DNA of 64,000 nucleotides from Serilophus lunatus. Its lineage: Eukaryota; Chordata; Aves; Passeriformes; Eurylaimidae. The stretch spans positions 268,717 through 332,716 of the forward strand of contig VXBA01001265.1 in the NCBI GenBank assembly GCA_013399895.1, in the 5' to 3' direction. A program made the position numbers and the translations under genes. The notes below the pieces were generated by a model. It saw only the letters and a program-made list of their open reading frames with translations. It did no database searches and was not told the DNA's origin. Below, one piece after another: positions 23,221 to 32,860 of this stretch; the first letter of the stretch is position 1, and every line of letters starts with the position of its first letter.

Positions 23221-23440
23221 TCTCAAGATGCACCAGAGGAATTTCATTGTGGACATTAGGAGGAATTTCTTCATAGAAAGGGTGACCAAACTTTAGAATG
23301 GACTATCTGTCCAGGGAGGTGGAGGAGTCACCACCCCTGGAGGTGTTTAAGGAAAGACTGAACATGGCACTTAGTACCATAGTCTAGTTAACATGGTGTT
23401 TGATCAAAGGTTGGACTTGATTCTGTGATTATATGATTTC
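23221..23440 (+). mobile_element. CR1 LINE 3' fragment
   Basis: About 220 bp of CR1 3' end: GACATTAGGAGGAATTTCTT, a GGTGGAGGAGTCACCACCC-type stretch, GGTGTTTAAGG and a TTGGACTTGATTCTGTGATT tail. The last part of a 114-codon frame starting at 22952 reads into it. That frame is not a gene. Confidence 0.92.
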
Positions 23441-26400
23441 AGAGGAAAAGCTGTCAACAAAGTTACAAATACAGATTATATATTTAGATGTGATTTTATT
23501 CTATAATGTTCTCAGAAAACTCCATGAAAATCCCTTTCACTTGGACCTATTGAGTTGTAGGCAAGCTGTAGGCAAGAATTTCAACTACTGAACACCATTA
23601 ATGGACAAAAAAGCGAGTTTTCAAATTACCTCAGTCATAGTTTTAGTGTCATAAAAACTTCATTAAGATCATCTGTCCACAGTTTCTTCTTTTTTAACCC
23701 AAGGAAAACTGGAATACTCTCCTACTAGAGGAAGTACAATCACACCAAATCTGAAAGCTCACTAGGTGATCCCATGTTGCTCCACAGCCCAATACACACC
23801 TGATAAAAGATTCAGCAGTACTAAAGACTGTGTGAGAGGAAACTGGCCAGTAGGGTGACAAAACAGACCATGTGCAGCTGCCTAGGAACAGTAGCTATCA
23901 GAGCCACTAGTCTGCAAGAGTTGAGTGTCATGTGTGGAAGGAGCAGGGCTGGGCAAAAATAGACAGCTGCACTTAGTTAGTGAGGAGACAACAGCAGGAA
24001 GGCACAGGGCCTGTGCATCGTAAGGTGCAAACAATATAATCAAACTACCTTTATACCATATTAGCCTGGCCTGTCTGGGATGAGAATGATAATTTTTAAT
24101 TTTTTTCAGTTGTTCAAATCACTTATGTCCAGGACATTTTTACCATGTTAGTCAATGGTCCTGCAGACTAAAGGGAGAAAGGGCAAAAAAATTGTCCAGC
24201 AACAGTTCATAGAGCAGTCCAGTTAACCTTAGTCACTTCTGTTCGTGGGATAGCCATCGTGAGGTGTTTACTTCTCCATGCAAGCCCTTAGGTATAGTTC
24301 AGTCTTCAATGCTGTCATCTTCCAACCACAGATAAGCAACTTCAGAAAAAAAAGGAAGTGCCATTGCTATTAATATTGGTCAGATTCTCCGTCACATTTC
24401 TGTCTCATGACTATAGGAAGTTTAGAACAACTTTTTGTCCTAATGGGTACTGTCACTGATGTTACAAATCTGTCAGGCATCACAGTGGCACTGTACTTCA
24501 TTCTACAGACCCAAAACTCAAGCTTCAAATTTTACTGCCAGGGATCAGTAAGATATGCAATATCATGAGTTCACACCTAGTGACTTTACAATGGTTTTTT
24601 TACTAGTGCATGCATTAAAGAATCATTATACTTCCCAAACCATTGTCTCAGAACTGCATATGGAAAAAGCAGTCCAGCCTTTGAAGATGAGCAAGCAAAA
24701 ACTCTAGAGGCATGTTACAAGTACTGCATCACGGAACAGATCAGTGAGAAGTCTGTGTAGACTATACAACGAAATTTACCAAACCTGTATATAAGCTGTG
24801 CACTACCTGAACTAATACTGTTTTCATGCTGGTTAAAACTGCTGATTTTACATTGTCATTGCTGTCTAGTTACCCAGAGTTCCACTCCTAAAGATGACAT
24901 CTCTTTCTTCATGAAACGGTCAGTTGATAAACTAGGGAAAAGTTGTCACAATTCTTCTCTGTAACTAATTAAAAAATTTTGAATAATTAAAATTTTAATT
25001 ATAGCAGTATAAGGTGCTGCAATGTCTTTGCCTCTTTGAGGAGTGAGAGGGAAGATAGAGATTGAGGGATTTCTAATAGCTAAAAATTAGGAAATTGTGT
25101 TTGAGGAAAAGAAGTTTCAAAGAGTGCAACCTAGCACAAAGATCCACTTCTGATTTGTCAAATTTGCCTTTGCAGTGAACAAGTACCAATGACATTCCTA
25201 TCAGAGCTGAACACTATGCCTTTTACCCATCTATCTTTCTGTAATAGCTTTCACATGAAAGAAAGCTTTAAAATATATTTGCACTAATACAACCTACACA
25301 TGATCTTTATGTCTGCAGTTGCCTTTTATTTAATAGATTACCAGTCCTCCAGGACAATCTTTCTACATGACATTGCAGTTAAATCCAATGTTGTATCTAT
25401 AACATCACTGCTTCTTTCACAGATATTCTAGGTTCTCCCATGCCACTTCTATTATTTCTCAGCCTTAAAGTTACTTCAGCATCAGGATGAATTTACCATT
25501 ATATTACTAGACAAAGCTGCCACTATTCTTTACATTATTTGAACAGCTATTGAGCTGCATGAGTGTTACTAACTACGGTTCATCCAATAAATCACAAACT
25601 TAAAATTATTAAGCACTTCTAAATATACTCTGGTAAATTTAAAAGTACTGTTTGAGTAGTTCTGCCTTATCAAGCCAGAGAGCAACTTTTTATTTTTGCC
25701 TCGAATTTCTAGCAAATGCACAATCTTCTCAGTTCATCCAAGACCCTTCTTTTGAGATTTATTTCTAGAAAAATCATCAGAGCTGAGTTGATCTATGTGA
25801 GAATCAGTGCTTATTTAATTTTGTTATTCTTTGCAAGAAGGTGATATTTTCAACATCAGTCTAAATTGTCCATTCTCCCTACCTCAGATGACTAAAATTT
25901 TAACAAAAGCAGTGGACTAGGATAGAAAGTCTTGAAAGGATTATCCTTGACCTTAACCTAAATATAATATTAGTGCTACTCTTCATCCTTTGCTATCTTC
26001 CCTATATTTTTAATACAGTACATTCAGTATCTTTAGGAGGATGTGGAGTGATAGATAGGGTTAAAATTAGAGGAGAAGAATTAGAGGGTAAAAAGCAGCA
26101 GCTCCTCCCTGGACAGAGCATAGGCAGCATTATCCAAGGGTTCCCCTAACACTGAAAAACATCTGCTGTGGGGCATGCAACAGAAAGCCAAGTAATGTGT
26201 AGGTGCTGTGGCCTCCTTCCACAAACATCCTGCAAGGAAAAGAACGTGGTGATGATTTGAAGTTCAAAGACCATACTGTATCTGTCCACCAAGGAAGATA
26301 AATGCTGAGGACGACTATCCTGTTAAGCACTCATGATGACAGTCACAAAAGCTCTACTAAAACCTAAAGAAATAGTATAAAAGTAAGTTGGAAATATGGG

Positions 26401-26485
26401 GATTTGGGACAAAGATTCCACTGACACTAATGGGACAGTCAGTGGGCTGAACCTGTCTTCCCCCCACCCCCATAGGGAAGCCTAT
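23441..26485. other. Unique AT-rich DNA, no feature seen
   Basis: Three kilobases with no recognised repeat, tRNA-like sequence or credible coding frame. Confidence 0.5.
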
Positions 26486-26847
26486 TGTGTAAGCACCATG
26501 TTCTACACACTTGAAGTTCTGCTTTAGGGATAGATTGTGCTTGCTATATAAGTGTATTAGTAGATTGCTTTGTACTATAGCTTGTGCTTGTGCTTGCTTT
26601 GTGGTGTTGGTAAGTTGCTTTAAATGTATTTTTGCAGTTAGACACTATCACCAACAAACAACGAACCTTATTAACCTGTCACAATTTGAATTAATAAAGA
26701 GTATGTTATTCCATACACTTGTTAGAGGGAGTCCTTATAAGGTTCTGACAGTTGCCAGAAGTAGATAACATGTTGGGAAGACTGACTGAGGGGTCTTCCT
26801 TCTCTGTTATCTCAGGTTTCCCCAAGAAAGGGCAGCTTGAATGTACA
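26486..26847 (+). mobile_element. Possible short solo LTR (about 362 bp)
   Basis: A TATATAAG box (26545-26552) and an AATAAA (26693-26698) lie 148 bp apart on the plus strand in sequence unlike the flanks, the layout of a retroviral U3-R-U5. A candidate boundary pair is TGTGTAAG (26486) and GAATGTACA (26847), bordered by the 4-mer CTAT at 26482-26485 and 26848-26851. A 4-bp match is weak evidence. An alternative 3' end is the AACA at 26770. Confidence 0.38.
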
Positions 26848-27816
26848 CTATGATTTTGTGAATCTGTTCAGTGAAGTTTCCCCCCCCCAGCTCATAGGAT
26901 GATGATAGACTGACCAAATGAAAAGGGTTTCAGCTTCCTAGTGACATTGACAGACAAATAAATCATTAGGGGTAGAGAAAATCTCCCATCTTTCACTTGA
27001 CAAAGGAATAACAATTTCCCTGTCATCACCTGGATGGAGGTTTTAGAGAAGATGTTTGGTCTGATGTTTCAGAAGTATCAGTGAACATGATATGCCACTT
27101 GTCAAAGAACAAATTTAGATCTTCTCTAAAGTAAATTCTTACTAAAGGATGCATGAAGGTGTTTAATAAAAAAATAGGAGTATCCTTTTTTACGCTTCAG
27201 ATAAATAAACAAAAAACTAAAACCAAATAAAACTCAACAAACATTGCAAGCAACATCTACAGCTGTTAGTTCTTAAGTCTTTTGAATTGGGACATATTGT
27301 AGAAGTAGATAATATTACCCACATGCAAATATGCATTTGTACAAACCTGTGGCTGTGCGAGTGGAAGTGATGATGTATAATGGGCAGCACAGGTAGCCCT
27401 AACTGCCACTGCCACTTGAACACACAACATTACTTAAACTTCCCCAAGTTTCTCCTCTCATCTGGCAGAGAGTCCTTCAGCCAGCTGGGGAGTGGGGGAT
27501 ACAAATTAGTTCTACTGGGTGGTGTTTCAGGAAAGTCCTGTGTTTGGGAGTAATAGAAAAAGAAGCAGAGTTCTTAAAGTGGGAAGTTTACAGGACTTAA
27601 GAGAGAGATTTCCACTCACAGTCTCACCACTCTGGAGCCTGCTCACCACTCTGCCACAGATCCCTTCTCCACCACCACAGCAAAAGAGAACATTGCTCTC
27701 ATCAATCAACTAAACAAAAAAGGCATTTTGTTCTTCCTACTTATTTTCTTTAACAGCAAATTCTGGGACAGGTCTTCTCAGTTTTGTCCAGCCTTTTAAG
27801 AGGCTCCATGTAACTT
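26848..27816. other. Unique DNA, no feature seen
   Basis: No repeat family recognised. A C homopolymer sits at about 26880-26889. Confidence 0.5.
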
Positions 27817-27943
27817 ATCACAGAATAATATGGGTGGAAAGGGATCCTTGAGTCCAATTCTTAAGTGAATGGCCCATACAGGGATCAAACCAACAACTTT
27901 GGTGTTATTAGCACTAGTCTCTAACCAACTATCTAATCTTACT
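27817..27943 (-). mobile_element. tRNA-Ile-derived SINE with CR1-like tail (TguSINE1-like)
   Basis: On the minus strand, 27943 to 27870 aligns along its length with a tRNA-Ile(AAU): D-arm AGTTGGTTAGAG, anticodon-loop GCTAATAACACC with AAT kept, B box GGTTTGATCCC, and acceptor end TGGGCCA. From 27869 to 27817 it continues directly into a CR1-like 3' tail with TTGGACTC, GGATCC, TTTCCA and ATTCTGTGATAA. Fusion of a tRNA-Ile head to a CR1 tail is the published design of the passerine SINE TguSINE1, mobilised by CR1 enzymes. The acceptor stem no longer pairs and the D and T arms are mutated, so this is not a working tRNA gene. It retains recognisable A/B-box-like promoter sequence. Confidence 0.85.
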
Positions 27944-28555
27944 CCATAGAATACTTTGATATAGAAGGTCAGCAGTAACATTAACAATCAACTTTAACTA
28001 ATGTGATCTCAGTTTGGAATTACAAACACTTGAACAAATTCAGTGTGGTCCTACAATGAGACAGAATGACCTTTGACGTGAATGCCCCACAGACAACTAC
28101 ATCTTTAGGTATAACCTTATTTAAAAGCTCTAAAGTTCATTCTTATTCCAAAGTTAATTTTTATAAGTTTACAAAAATGTTATTATGTATTGTTAGATCA
28201 TTCCTCAAGCTTCACAGCAAATAACTTTTTTTCCCAAGCAAAATAAGCATGAAACAAGACTAATATAAATTTTCAAACCTATATTTAAGAGTAAGTTGAC
28301 ATTTAAATATTCTCTGGTTATGCTGCTGAAAGAGCAAGGACAAAAATACAATCAACATCAAATGTAAGTTTTGATGTGCCAGACATCATAAATCCTATCA
28401 GCTATGAACTGTTCATCTGTCATCAGAACTGATCACAAAAAATGCCTATTTTTTTTCTGTAAAGCACTTTAAAAGGGCTGCACTGAGCAATCAATGTGTT
28501 TAATATTAAAATGGAAATTTGCTTTACAGATACCCATGCCCAATGAAATAGTATA
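27944..28555. other. Unique AT-rich DNA, no feature seen
   Basis: Nothing recognised between the SINE and the LINE remnant. Confidence 0.5.
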
Positions 28556-28627
28556 GCTGCATCCAGTCTTGTGTTATGTCCTATATGCCTGGGTGTCATA
28601 ATGATGTCATCATCATGGCTGGGCTTA
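28556..28627 (-). mobile_element. 3' end of a non-CR1 LINE, beyond the LTR insertion
   Basis: Reading the minus strand, the reading frame interrupted at 29556 resumes here after the 28628-29555 LTR. The joined codons give a short QP then TGA, immediately followed by a TGATGATGACATCA-rich stretch, a plausible short 3' UTR or tail. The 3' limit is uncertain. Confidence 0.5.
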
Positions 28628-28751
28628 TGTATTGGTTTTTATGTAGCCAAGTTTTGGTGGCAGTGGGGGGGGCTGAGGGAGAAGCTTCTTCAAGAAGCTA
28701 CTGAAAGTTTTCCCCATGCCCAGGCTGGGCCCGCTGCTGGCCAAGGCTGGG

Positions 28752-28794
28752 CCAATCAGTAATTGACAGAACGCCTCTGTGATAACATATTTAA
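28752..28794 (+). promoter_or_regulatory. LTR promoter: CCAAT box plus TATA-like box
   Basis: CCAAT at 28752-28756 and TATTTAA at 28788-28794 keep the same 36-bp spacing as in copy A, while flanking U3 bases differ. The shared arrangement supports a real promoter in the ancestral LTR. Confidence 0.5.
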
Positions 28795-29091
28795 GAAGAA
28801 AAAAAAAAAAAAATTGAAAATGAAGATGAAGTTGGCTGCCAGAGAGGAGCAAGGTGAAAGCTTGTGAGCAACAATGTAGACACCAAGGTCAGTGCAGAAG
28901 GAGGGGGAGGAGATGCTCCTGGCGCCGGAGCTGAGATCCAGCTGCAGCCCATGGTGCAGCCCATGGTGAAGCAGCTGTGCCCCTGCAGCCCATGGAGGAC
29001 CACAGGAGTGCAGAGATCCACCTGTAGCCCGTGGAGGAGCCACGCCGGAGCAGGTGGATGCTGGGGAAGGCTGTAGCCCGTGGGAGACCCA

Positions 29092-29254
29092 NNNNNNNNN
29101 NNNNNNNNNNNNNNNNNNNNNNNNNNNNNNNNNNNNNNNNNNNNNNNNNNNNNNNNNNNNNNNNNNNNNNNNNNNNNNNNNNNNNNNNNNNNNNNNNNNN
29201 NNNNNNNNNNNNNNNNNNNNNNNNNNNNNNNNNNNNNNNNNNNNNNNNNNNNNN
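29092..29254. other. Assembly gap (163 N)
   Basis: Unknown bases in the same GC-rich repeat region that is missing from LTR copy A. The gap opens 33 bp further in than the other one and closes at the same TTTTCCC motif. Confidence 0.95.
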
Positions 29255-29360
29255 TTTTCCCTTGACCGCTGCGGGAGAATAGGTTGGATGTAAGAAGGAG
29301 GGGGTGGGGGGTAAAAGGTGTCTCTTATTGTCTCTCACTCTTAGCTCTGATCTTGTTAGT

Positions 29361-29366
29361 AATAAA
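29361..29366 (+). promoter_or_regulatory. LTR polyadenylation signal AATAAA
   Basis: Same position relative to the LTR 3' end as the signal at 5822-5827. Confidence 0.55.
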
Positions 29367-29555
29367 TTTAATTATTATTCCCACATGGAGTCTTGTTTTG
29401 TCTGTGACAGTGATTAAAAAAGAATCTGCTGTAGTCGTTATCATAAATAACGAAACCACTCATTATATTCTCTCTCTCCTCTATAGCTGGGTAAGGGGGA
29501 GTGAGAAGGTGGCTGTAGTGGGCCCCTGGCACTCAGCCCGGGTTAAACCACTACA

Positions 29556-29850
29556 GCTTTGCGAACAAAGATATGGGAAGGGCTCTGCCCATGCTTGCTA
29601 CAAGCGCGCTGATGCCTAAAAAGGCCAATGCGGGACAGGCAAGTCCAGTTACAAAAAGCACAGTGGAAAGTCTCCTTAGGTGGTAGTGACAAGACACGGT
29701 TCTGTCTGTGTTGTCTTTTCTCTTAAAGACTGATTCTACATGCATTCTCAAAGGAGGCAGCAGCGTTACGGATGGTGTGTCCTCATGTCTCTCAATTGGA
29801 GGCCAGGGTGGACCACTGATGGCAGTCAGCACTATAAGAACTGCAGAATA
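29556..29850 (-). pseudogene. C-terminal end of a non-CR1 LINE polymerase with a zinc finger
   Basis: One minus-strand frame runs through this stretch with three in-frame stops (two TGA, one TAA). Upstream it reads IRNAAASFENACRISL then EKRQ, the arginine/glutamate-rich tail that follows the reverse transcriptase of several LINE clades. Then comes HCAFCNWTCLSRIGLFRHQR followed by AC, a zinc finger with Cys at 29660-29662 and 29651-29653, His at 29612-29614 and Cys at 29600-29602. The frame continues SHIFVRKA to 29556, where LTR copy B interrupts it. CR1 ORF2 does not carry this finger, so it is a different LINE. An RTE-like source such as AviRTE is possible but I cannot place the clade. It is a decayed fragment of about 100 codons. 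Confidence 0.72.
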
Positions 29851-30207
29851 GTAATACTTTCCTGTTCAATTCATCACCTAAAGAAATTTCATCTCTCCCT
29901 CTCATGACTAATCTGATCTAAGTTGTATGACATTCTTCTACCAGTCATAAGTACAAGATGAGAATGCTGAACTGCCAGCAAATCTTTGATGTAAATCAGT
30001 GGTCACAAGAGAAATAACTTGGAGGCAGAAGAAAAGTATAATAATAGAATAATCAGCTTATCAAGAACACTTTTCAAAACAAGCTAACTTTTAGCAAAGC
30101 ACTACCTAATTCAACTGTCATGAGTCAGCATTTATCAAAGCATACAGAAGAACCTTTAAAATTGCTGTGTGTGATACTTAAGACATATTTGAGATAGAGA
30201 GGTGTTA
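29851..30207. other. Unique DNA, no feature seen
   Basis: Spacer between the LINE remnant and the next CR1. Nothing recognised. Confidence 0.5.
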
Positions 30208-30708
30208 TTACACACAGAATTACACACAGAATTAATAAGGTTGGAAAAGACTGTGGAGATCAAGTCCAACCTTTACCTAGGTTAACACCCTATCCAACAT
30301 CAGTCTAACATCTATACCGTCTAAACCATTTAAACCATGCCACTAAGTTCATCATCTAGCCTATCCTTAAACACATCCAGAGACGGTGACTCCACCACCT
30401 CCCTGGGCAGCCCATTCCAGTGGGAAATCACTCTCTCAGTGAAAAAGTTCCTCCTGATATCTAACCTAAACCTCTCCCAATGGAGCCTAAGACTGTTTCC
30501 TCTCATCCTGTCACTGGGAGCCTGAGAGAAGAGACCGACCCCCGCCTGACTACAGCCTCCTTTCAGGTAGTTATAGACAGCAATAAGGTCACCCCTGAGC
30601 CTCCTCTTCTCCAGGCTGAACAATCCCAGCTCCCTCAGCCGCTCCTCATAGGGCTTGTGCTCCAGCCCCTTCACCATCCTCGTTGCCCTTCTCTGGACAT
30701 GTTCCTAT
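30208..30708 (-). mobile_element. CR1 LINE 3' part, well preserved
   Basis: Minus-strand CR1 from the C-terminal coding region to the 3' tail. The tail appears on the plus strand as ACACAGAATTACACACAGAATT (30210-30231), meaning ATTCTGTG-type units on the element strand. The 5' truncation point is near 30708. Confidence 0.95.
30330..30677 (-). pseudogene. CR1 ORF2 C-terminal fragment, 115 codons open
   Basis: Minus-strand frame with the ordered CR1 motifs MVKGLEHKPYEERLREL, FSLEKRRLRGDLIAVYNYLK, FRLDIRRNFFTERVI and HWNGLPREVVESPSLDVFK, then a stop where CR1 ORF2 normally ends. No catalytic reverse-transcriptase residues are included, because the copy is truncated upstream of them. The lack of frameshifts over 115 codons marks it as one of the younger CR1 copies here. 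Confidence 0.92.
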
Positions 30709-31049
30709 TTCAGGCTCATTAAAATTAATTTAGGAACAGAATTTGAACAGAACATTTTCAAATAGACTAAATATCTTTTAAATATGAATGTGTCTTCCTT
30801 TCCTTTTAGGTTGCACCAAGAAAAAAATCTTCATGATAGGTGATTGTACAGGGACCATGAACAAATCCTGAGGTGTGTTACCATATAAAAGTTTTCTTGA
30901 AGGAGAAGAAATTAGAGGAATTGTTTTGCTATACTGACTAATTTTTGATTCATCATTTTCTTAGTTCATATGGCCTCTGATAATTTGGATACAAAAGAAT
31001 ATAAAACAAGTCCAGAGTTATAAATTTTATGTGATAATGATGTATAGCA
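30709..31049. other. Unique AT-rich DNA, no feature seen
   Basis: Spacer ending at the 6-bp target copy of the next LTR. Confidence 0.5.
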
Positions 31050-31129
31050 CTAAATTGTGATGAGTGAGGCACGGATCCCCTCTGTGGTGCAAAGGAAATC
31101 AAAGAGAATCATACAGAAAAGGGGATCAA

Positions 31130-31157
31130 TTTATTGTGACAACAGCTTTATTTTATA
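31130..31157 (-). promoter_or_regulatory. LTR TATA box and polyadenylation signals
   Basis: TATAAAA at 31157-31151 overlaps one AATAAA and a second AATAAA follows at 31135-31130, all on the minus strand. This implies a very short R region. Confidence 0.5.
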
Positions 31158-31254
31158 CCTTATAATAGTTTATGTACTTTACTGTTTTTTCCTTCCCAGA
31201 TAGCTGCAGGTCTAATGATAGGCTCTCTAAGGTCAGCCAACCGTCTGAGGGTCT

Positions 31255-31287
31255 GGTGTCCACGAGATGTCCATGAGGTGTCCATGA
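31255..31287 (-). repeat. Three tandem 11-bp units in LTR U3
   Basis: On the plus strand the units are GGTGTCCACGA, GATGTCCATGA and GGTGTCCATGA. Tandem units in U3 often act as enhancer repeats, which is inference here. Confidence 0.75.
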
Positions 31288-31486
31288 GCTGTCTCCTCCA
31301 ATAGCATCCCTGGTCATGCTGTGTGCACACGTTGCCCATATTCAGTGTTTCCATTTCCTGGTTCTTTGGTGAAGATTTTAGTACATGTATGGATTTCTTT
31401 TTCTAGTTTCCCCATCAGACATGTGTGGCCTGCCAATAACTAAAACCCGCTCATTAGTTTACTTTACATATATCATTACACTAAAT

Positions 31487-32018
31487 TATACAAAATATCA
31501 GAATTAGTAATGATTGGGAAGCCTATTTTTATTCACAAAATTAGCTTTAAAGATCTCAAAGCTTTATGAATAGCTGAACTACACAGAGTCTTAATATAAG
31601 CAGAATACAAAAAAAGAAGTATTTCAATCAATATTCCAAATCCTCTCATATTTGTGTATCTGAATATACTGAAGATTAAGTATTTTGTCTGGATTCTAGA
31701 TTTTCTATTGTATATTAATTCTTTCTATATTTTTCCTGCAGTTTAGATATTTTTTATGTTACAGTAGTAGAGGTCAGTGAAGTGTTTAAATAAAGGACAA
31801 TGCATTTCTTTCCTATATTGATTAGAATCAGCTGTTAATTACAAATTATGCAACACTTGTGCACTTGTCAAATATCAGGAGCTGAGCATGTGCCATTCTG
31901 TGTTTTCAGATTTCTCTGCCACCTTTGTATTAGTCAAAGAGTAGATGCAGAATCTTATCAGCCACATCATCTACCTAGACTTCTGATCCAGGCGAAAGAT
32001 GTACTTTCCCATGTCATG
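31487..32018. other. Unique AT-rich DNA, no feature seen
   Basis: No repeat or gene recognised before the next CR1 tail. Confidence 0.5.
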
Positions 32019-32075
32019 TTTGGACTGGAGGACCTTTAAAGGTCCCTTCTACACAAATCATTCTATGATTCTGTC
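32019..32075 (+). mobile_element. CR1 LINE 3' terminus, very short copy
   Basis: Fifty-seven bases of CR1 end: TTTGGACTGGAGGACC, TTTAAAGGTCCCTTC and CATTCTATGATTCTGTC. It abuts an older CR1 lying in the opposite direction. Confidence 0.8.
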
Positions 32076-32077
32076 AG

Positions 32078-32860
32078 GCCCTTGATTCATGCTCTGCACT
32101 TCTTGTCTCATTCCATCCCACTGCCCTCAATCTTCTCATCCAGTTCATTGAGAAAGATATTAAAAAAGACTGGACTCAAGAGTGAGGCCTGGGGAACACC
32201 ACTCATGACTGGTCACAAGCTGGATGTAACTCCATTCCCCACCATTCCCTAGGCCTGGTCATCCAGCCAGTTTTTTACCATGTGAAGAATGCACCTATGG
32301 AAGGCATGAGCAGCCAGTTTCTACAGGACAATGCTGTAGGAAACAGTGTTAAAGGCTTTACTAAACTCCAGGTAGACAATACCCAAGCCCTCTTCCTCAT
32401 CTGTAAGTGGATCGCCTCATAGAAATAGATTGGATAGGCAAAGCATGATTTATTCCACCTCTTTTGTCGTTATGTTTCCCAATAAAGGATGAAAATTCTT
32501 CTTAGACAACTTTTGTTTCTATAGTATTTACAGGAACATGTTTATTGTTTTTACAGCACAAGCTAAATTCCTAGTTGGACTTTGGCCCTTCTGATTTTAC
32601 CCCTGCATAAAATCATGACACCTTCATAGTCCTCCTGAGTTGCCTGCTCCTTCTTCTAAAGGTCATATAGTTTCCTTTTATTCCTGAGTTCCAGTCAAAA
32701 CTCTCTGATAAACCAGGCCAGTCTTCTTACCTGATGTCTTCTCTTTCAGCACATGGGGACAGCCTGTTCCTGTGCCTTTAAGATTTTCTTCCAGGAGACT
32801 GTCCAGGTTTCCTGAACTCATCTTTTCTCTGAGCCTGGTCGGGGAGGCTGGACCTCAAAT
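32078..32860 (-). mobile_element. Old CR1 LINE, internally deleted
   Basis: On the minus strand two CR1 ORF2 parts lie in the right order but too close together. From about 32860 to 32560 the decayed frame reads KILKAQEQAVPMC, RRLAWFIREF and KKEQATQEDYE, the linker between endonuclease and reverse transcriptase. From about 32460 to 32078 it continues with the region around a VYLEFSKAFNTVS-like palm motif. Only about 100 bp separates them, where several hundred are expected, so much of the N-terminal reverse transcriptase is missing. Many stops indicate an older subfamily than the copy at 30.2 kb. Confidence 0.8.

Larger units (their letters stand above)
28628..29555 (+). mobile_element. ERVL-like solo LTR, copy B (928 bp including an assembly gap)
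   Basis: The ends are TGTATTGGTTT and AAACCACTACA, exactly as in copy A at 5093-6014, with the same CCAAT (28752-28756), TATTTAA (28788-28794), GC-rich repeat body and AATAAA (29361-29366). The flanking 5-mers are GCTTA (28623-28627) and GCTTT (29556-29560), a 5-bp target duplication with one mismatch, as expected of ERVL-type integration. It sits inside a LINE coding remnant whose frame rejoins across it. The stretch matching 5340-5523 of copy A is nearly identical, so the two copies are close relatives. Frames crossing the N run are not genes. Confidence 0.9.
31056..31480 (-). mobile_element. Solo LTR, ERVK-like (425 bp)
   Basis: On the plus strand it runs from TGTGATGA to TCATTACA, an 8-bp terminal inverted repeat with one mismatch. 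It is flanked by a perfect 6-bp duplication, CTAAAT, at 31050-31055 and 31481-31486. Read on the minus strand it has a TATAAAA box (31157-31151) and AATAAA signals (31152-31147 and 31135-31130), then a short U5 ending CATCACA. Three tandem 11-bp units lie in U3 at 31255-31287. Duplication length, LTR length and short R fit ERVK-like or alpha-like avian elements. No internal viral sequence is present. The 64-codon minus-strand frame at 31160-31354 is not a gene. Confidence 0.9.

Noticed and set aside
27870..27943. Functional tRNA-Ile gene
   Set aside because: The acceptor stem is degraded, arms carry mismatches, and the 3' end runs straight into a CR1 tail instead of a T-run terminator. It is the head of a SINE.
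5093..29555. The two ERVL-like LTRs as the ends of one provirus
   Set aside because: They have the same orientation but lie 22.6 kb apart, with CR1 copies, a SINE, other LTRs and unique DNA between them and no retroviral genes. Copy B has its own near-perfect target duplication.
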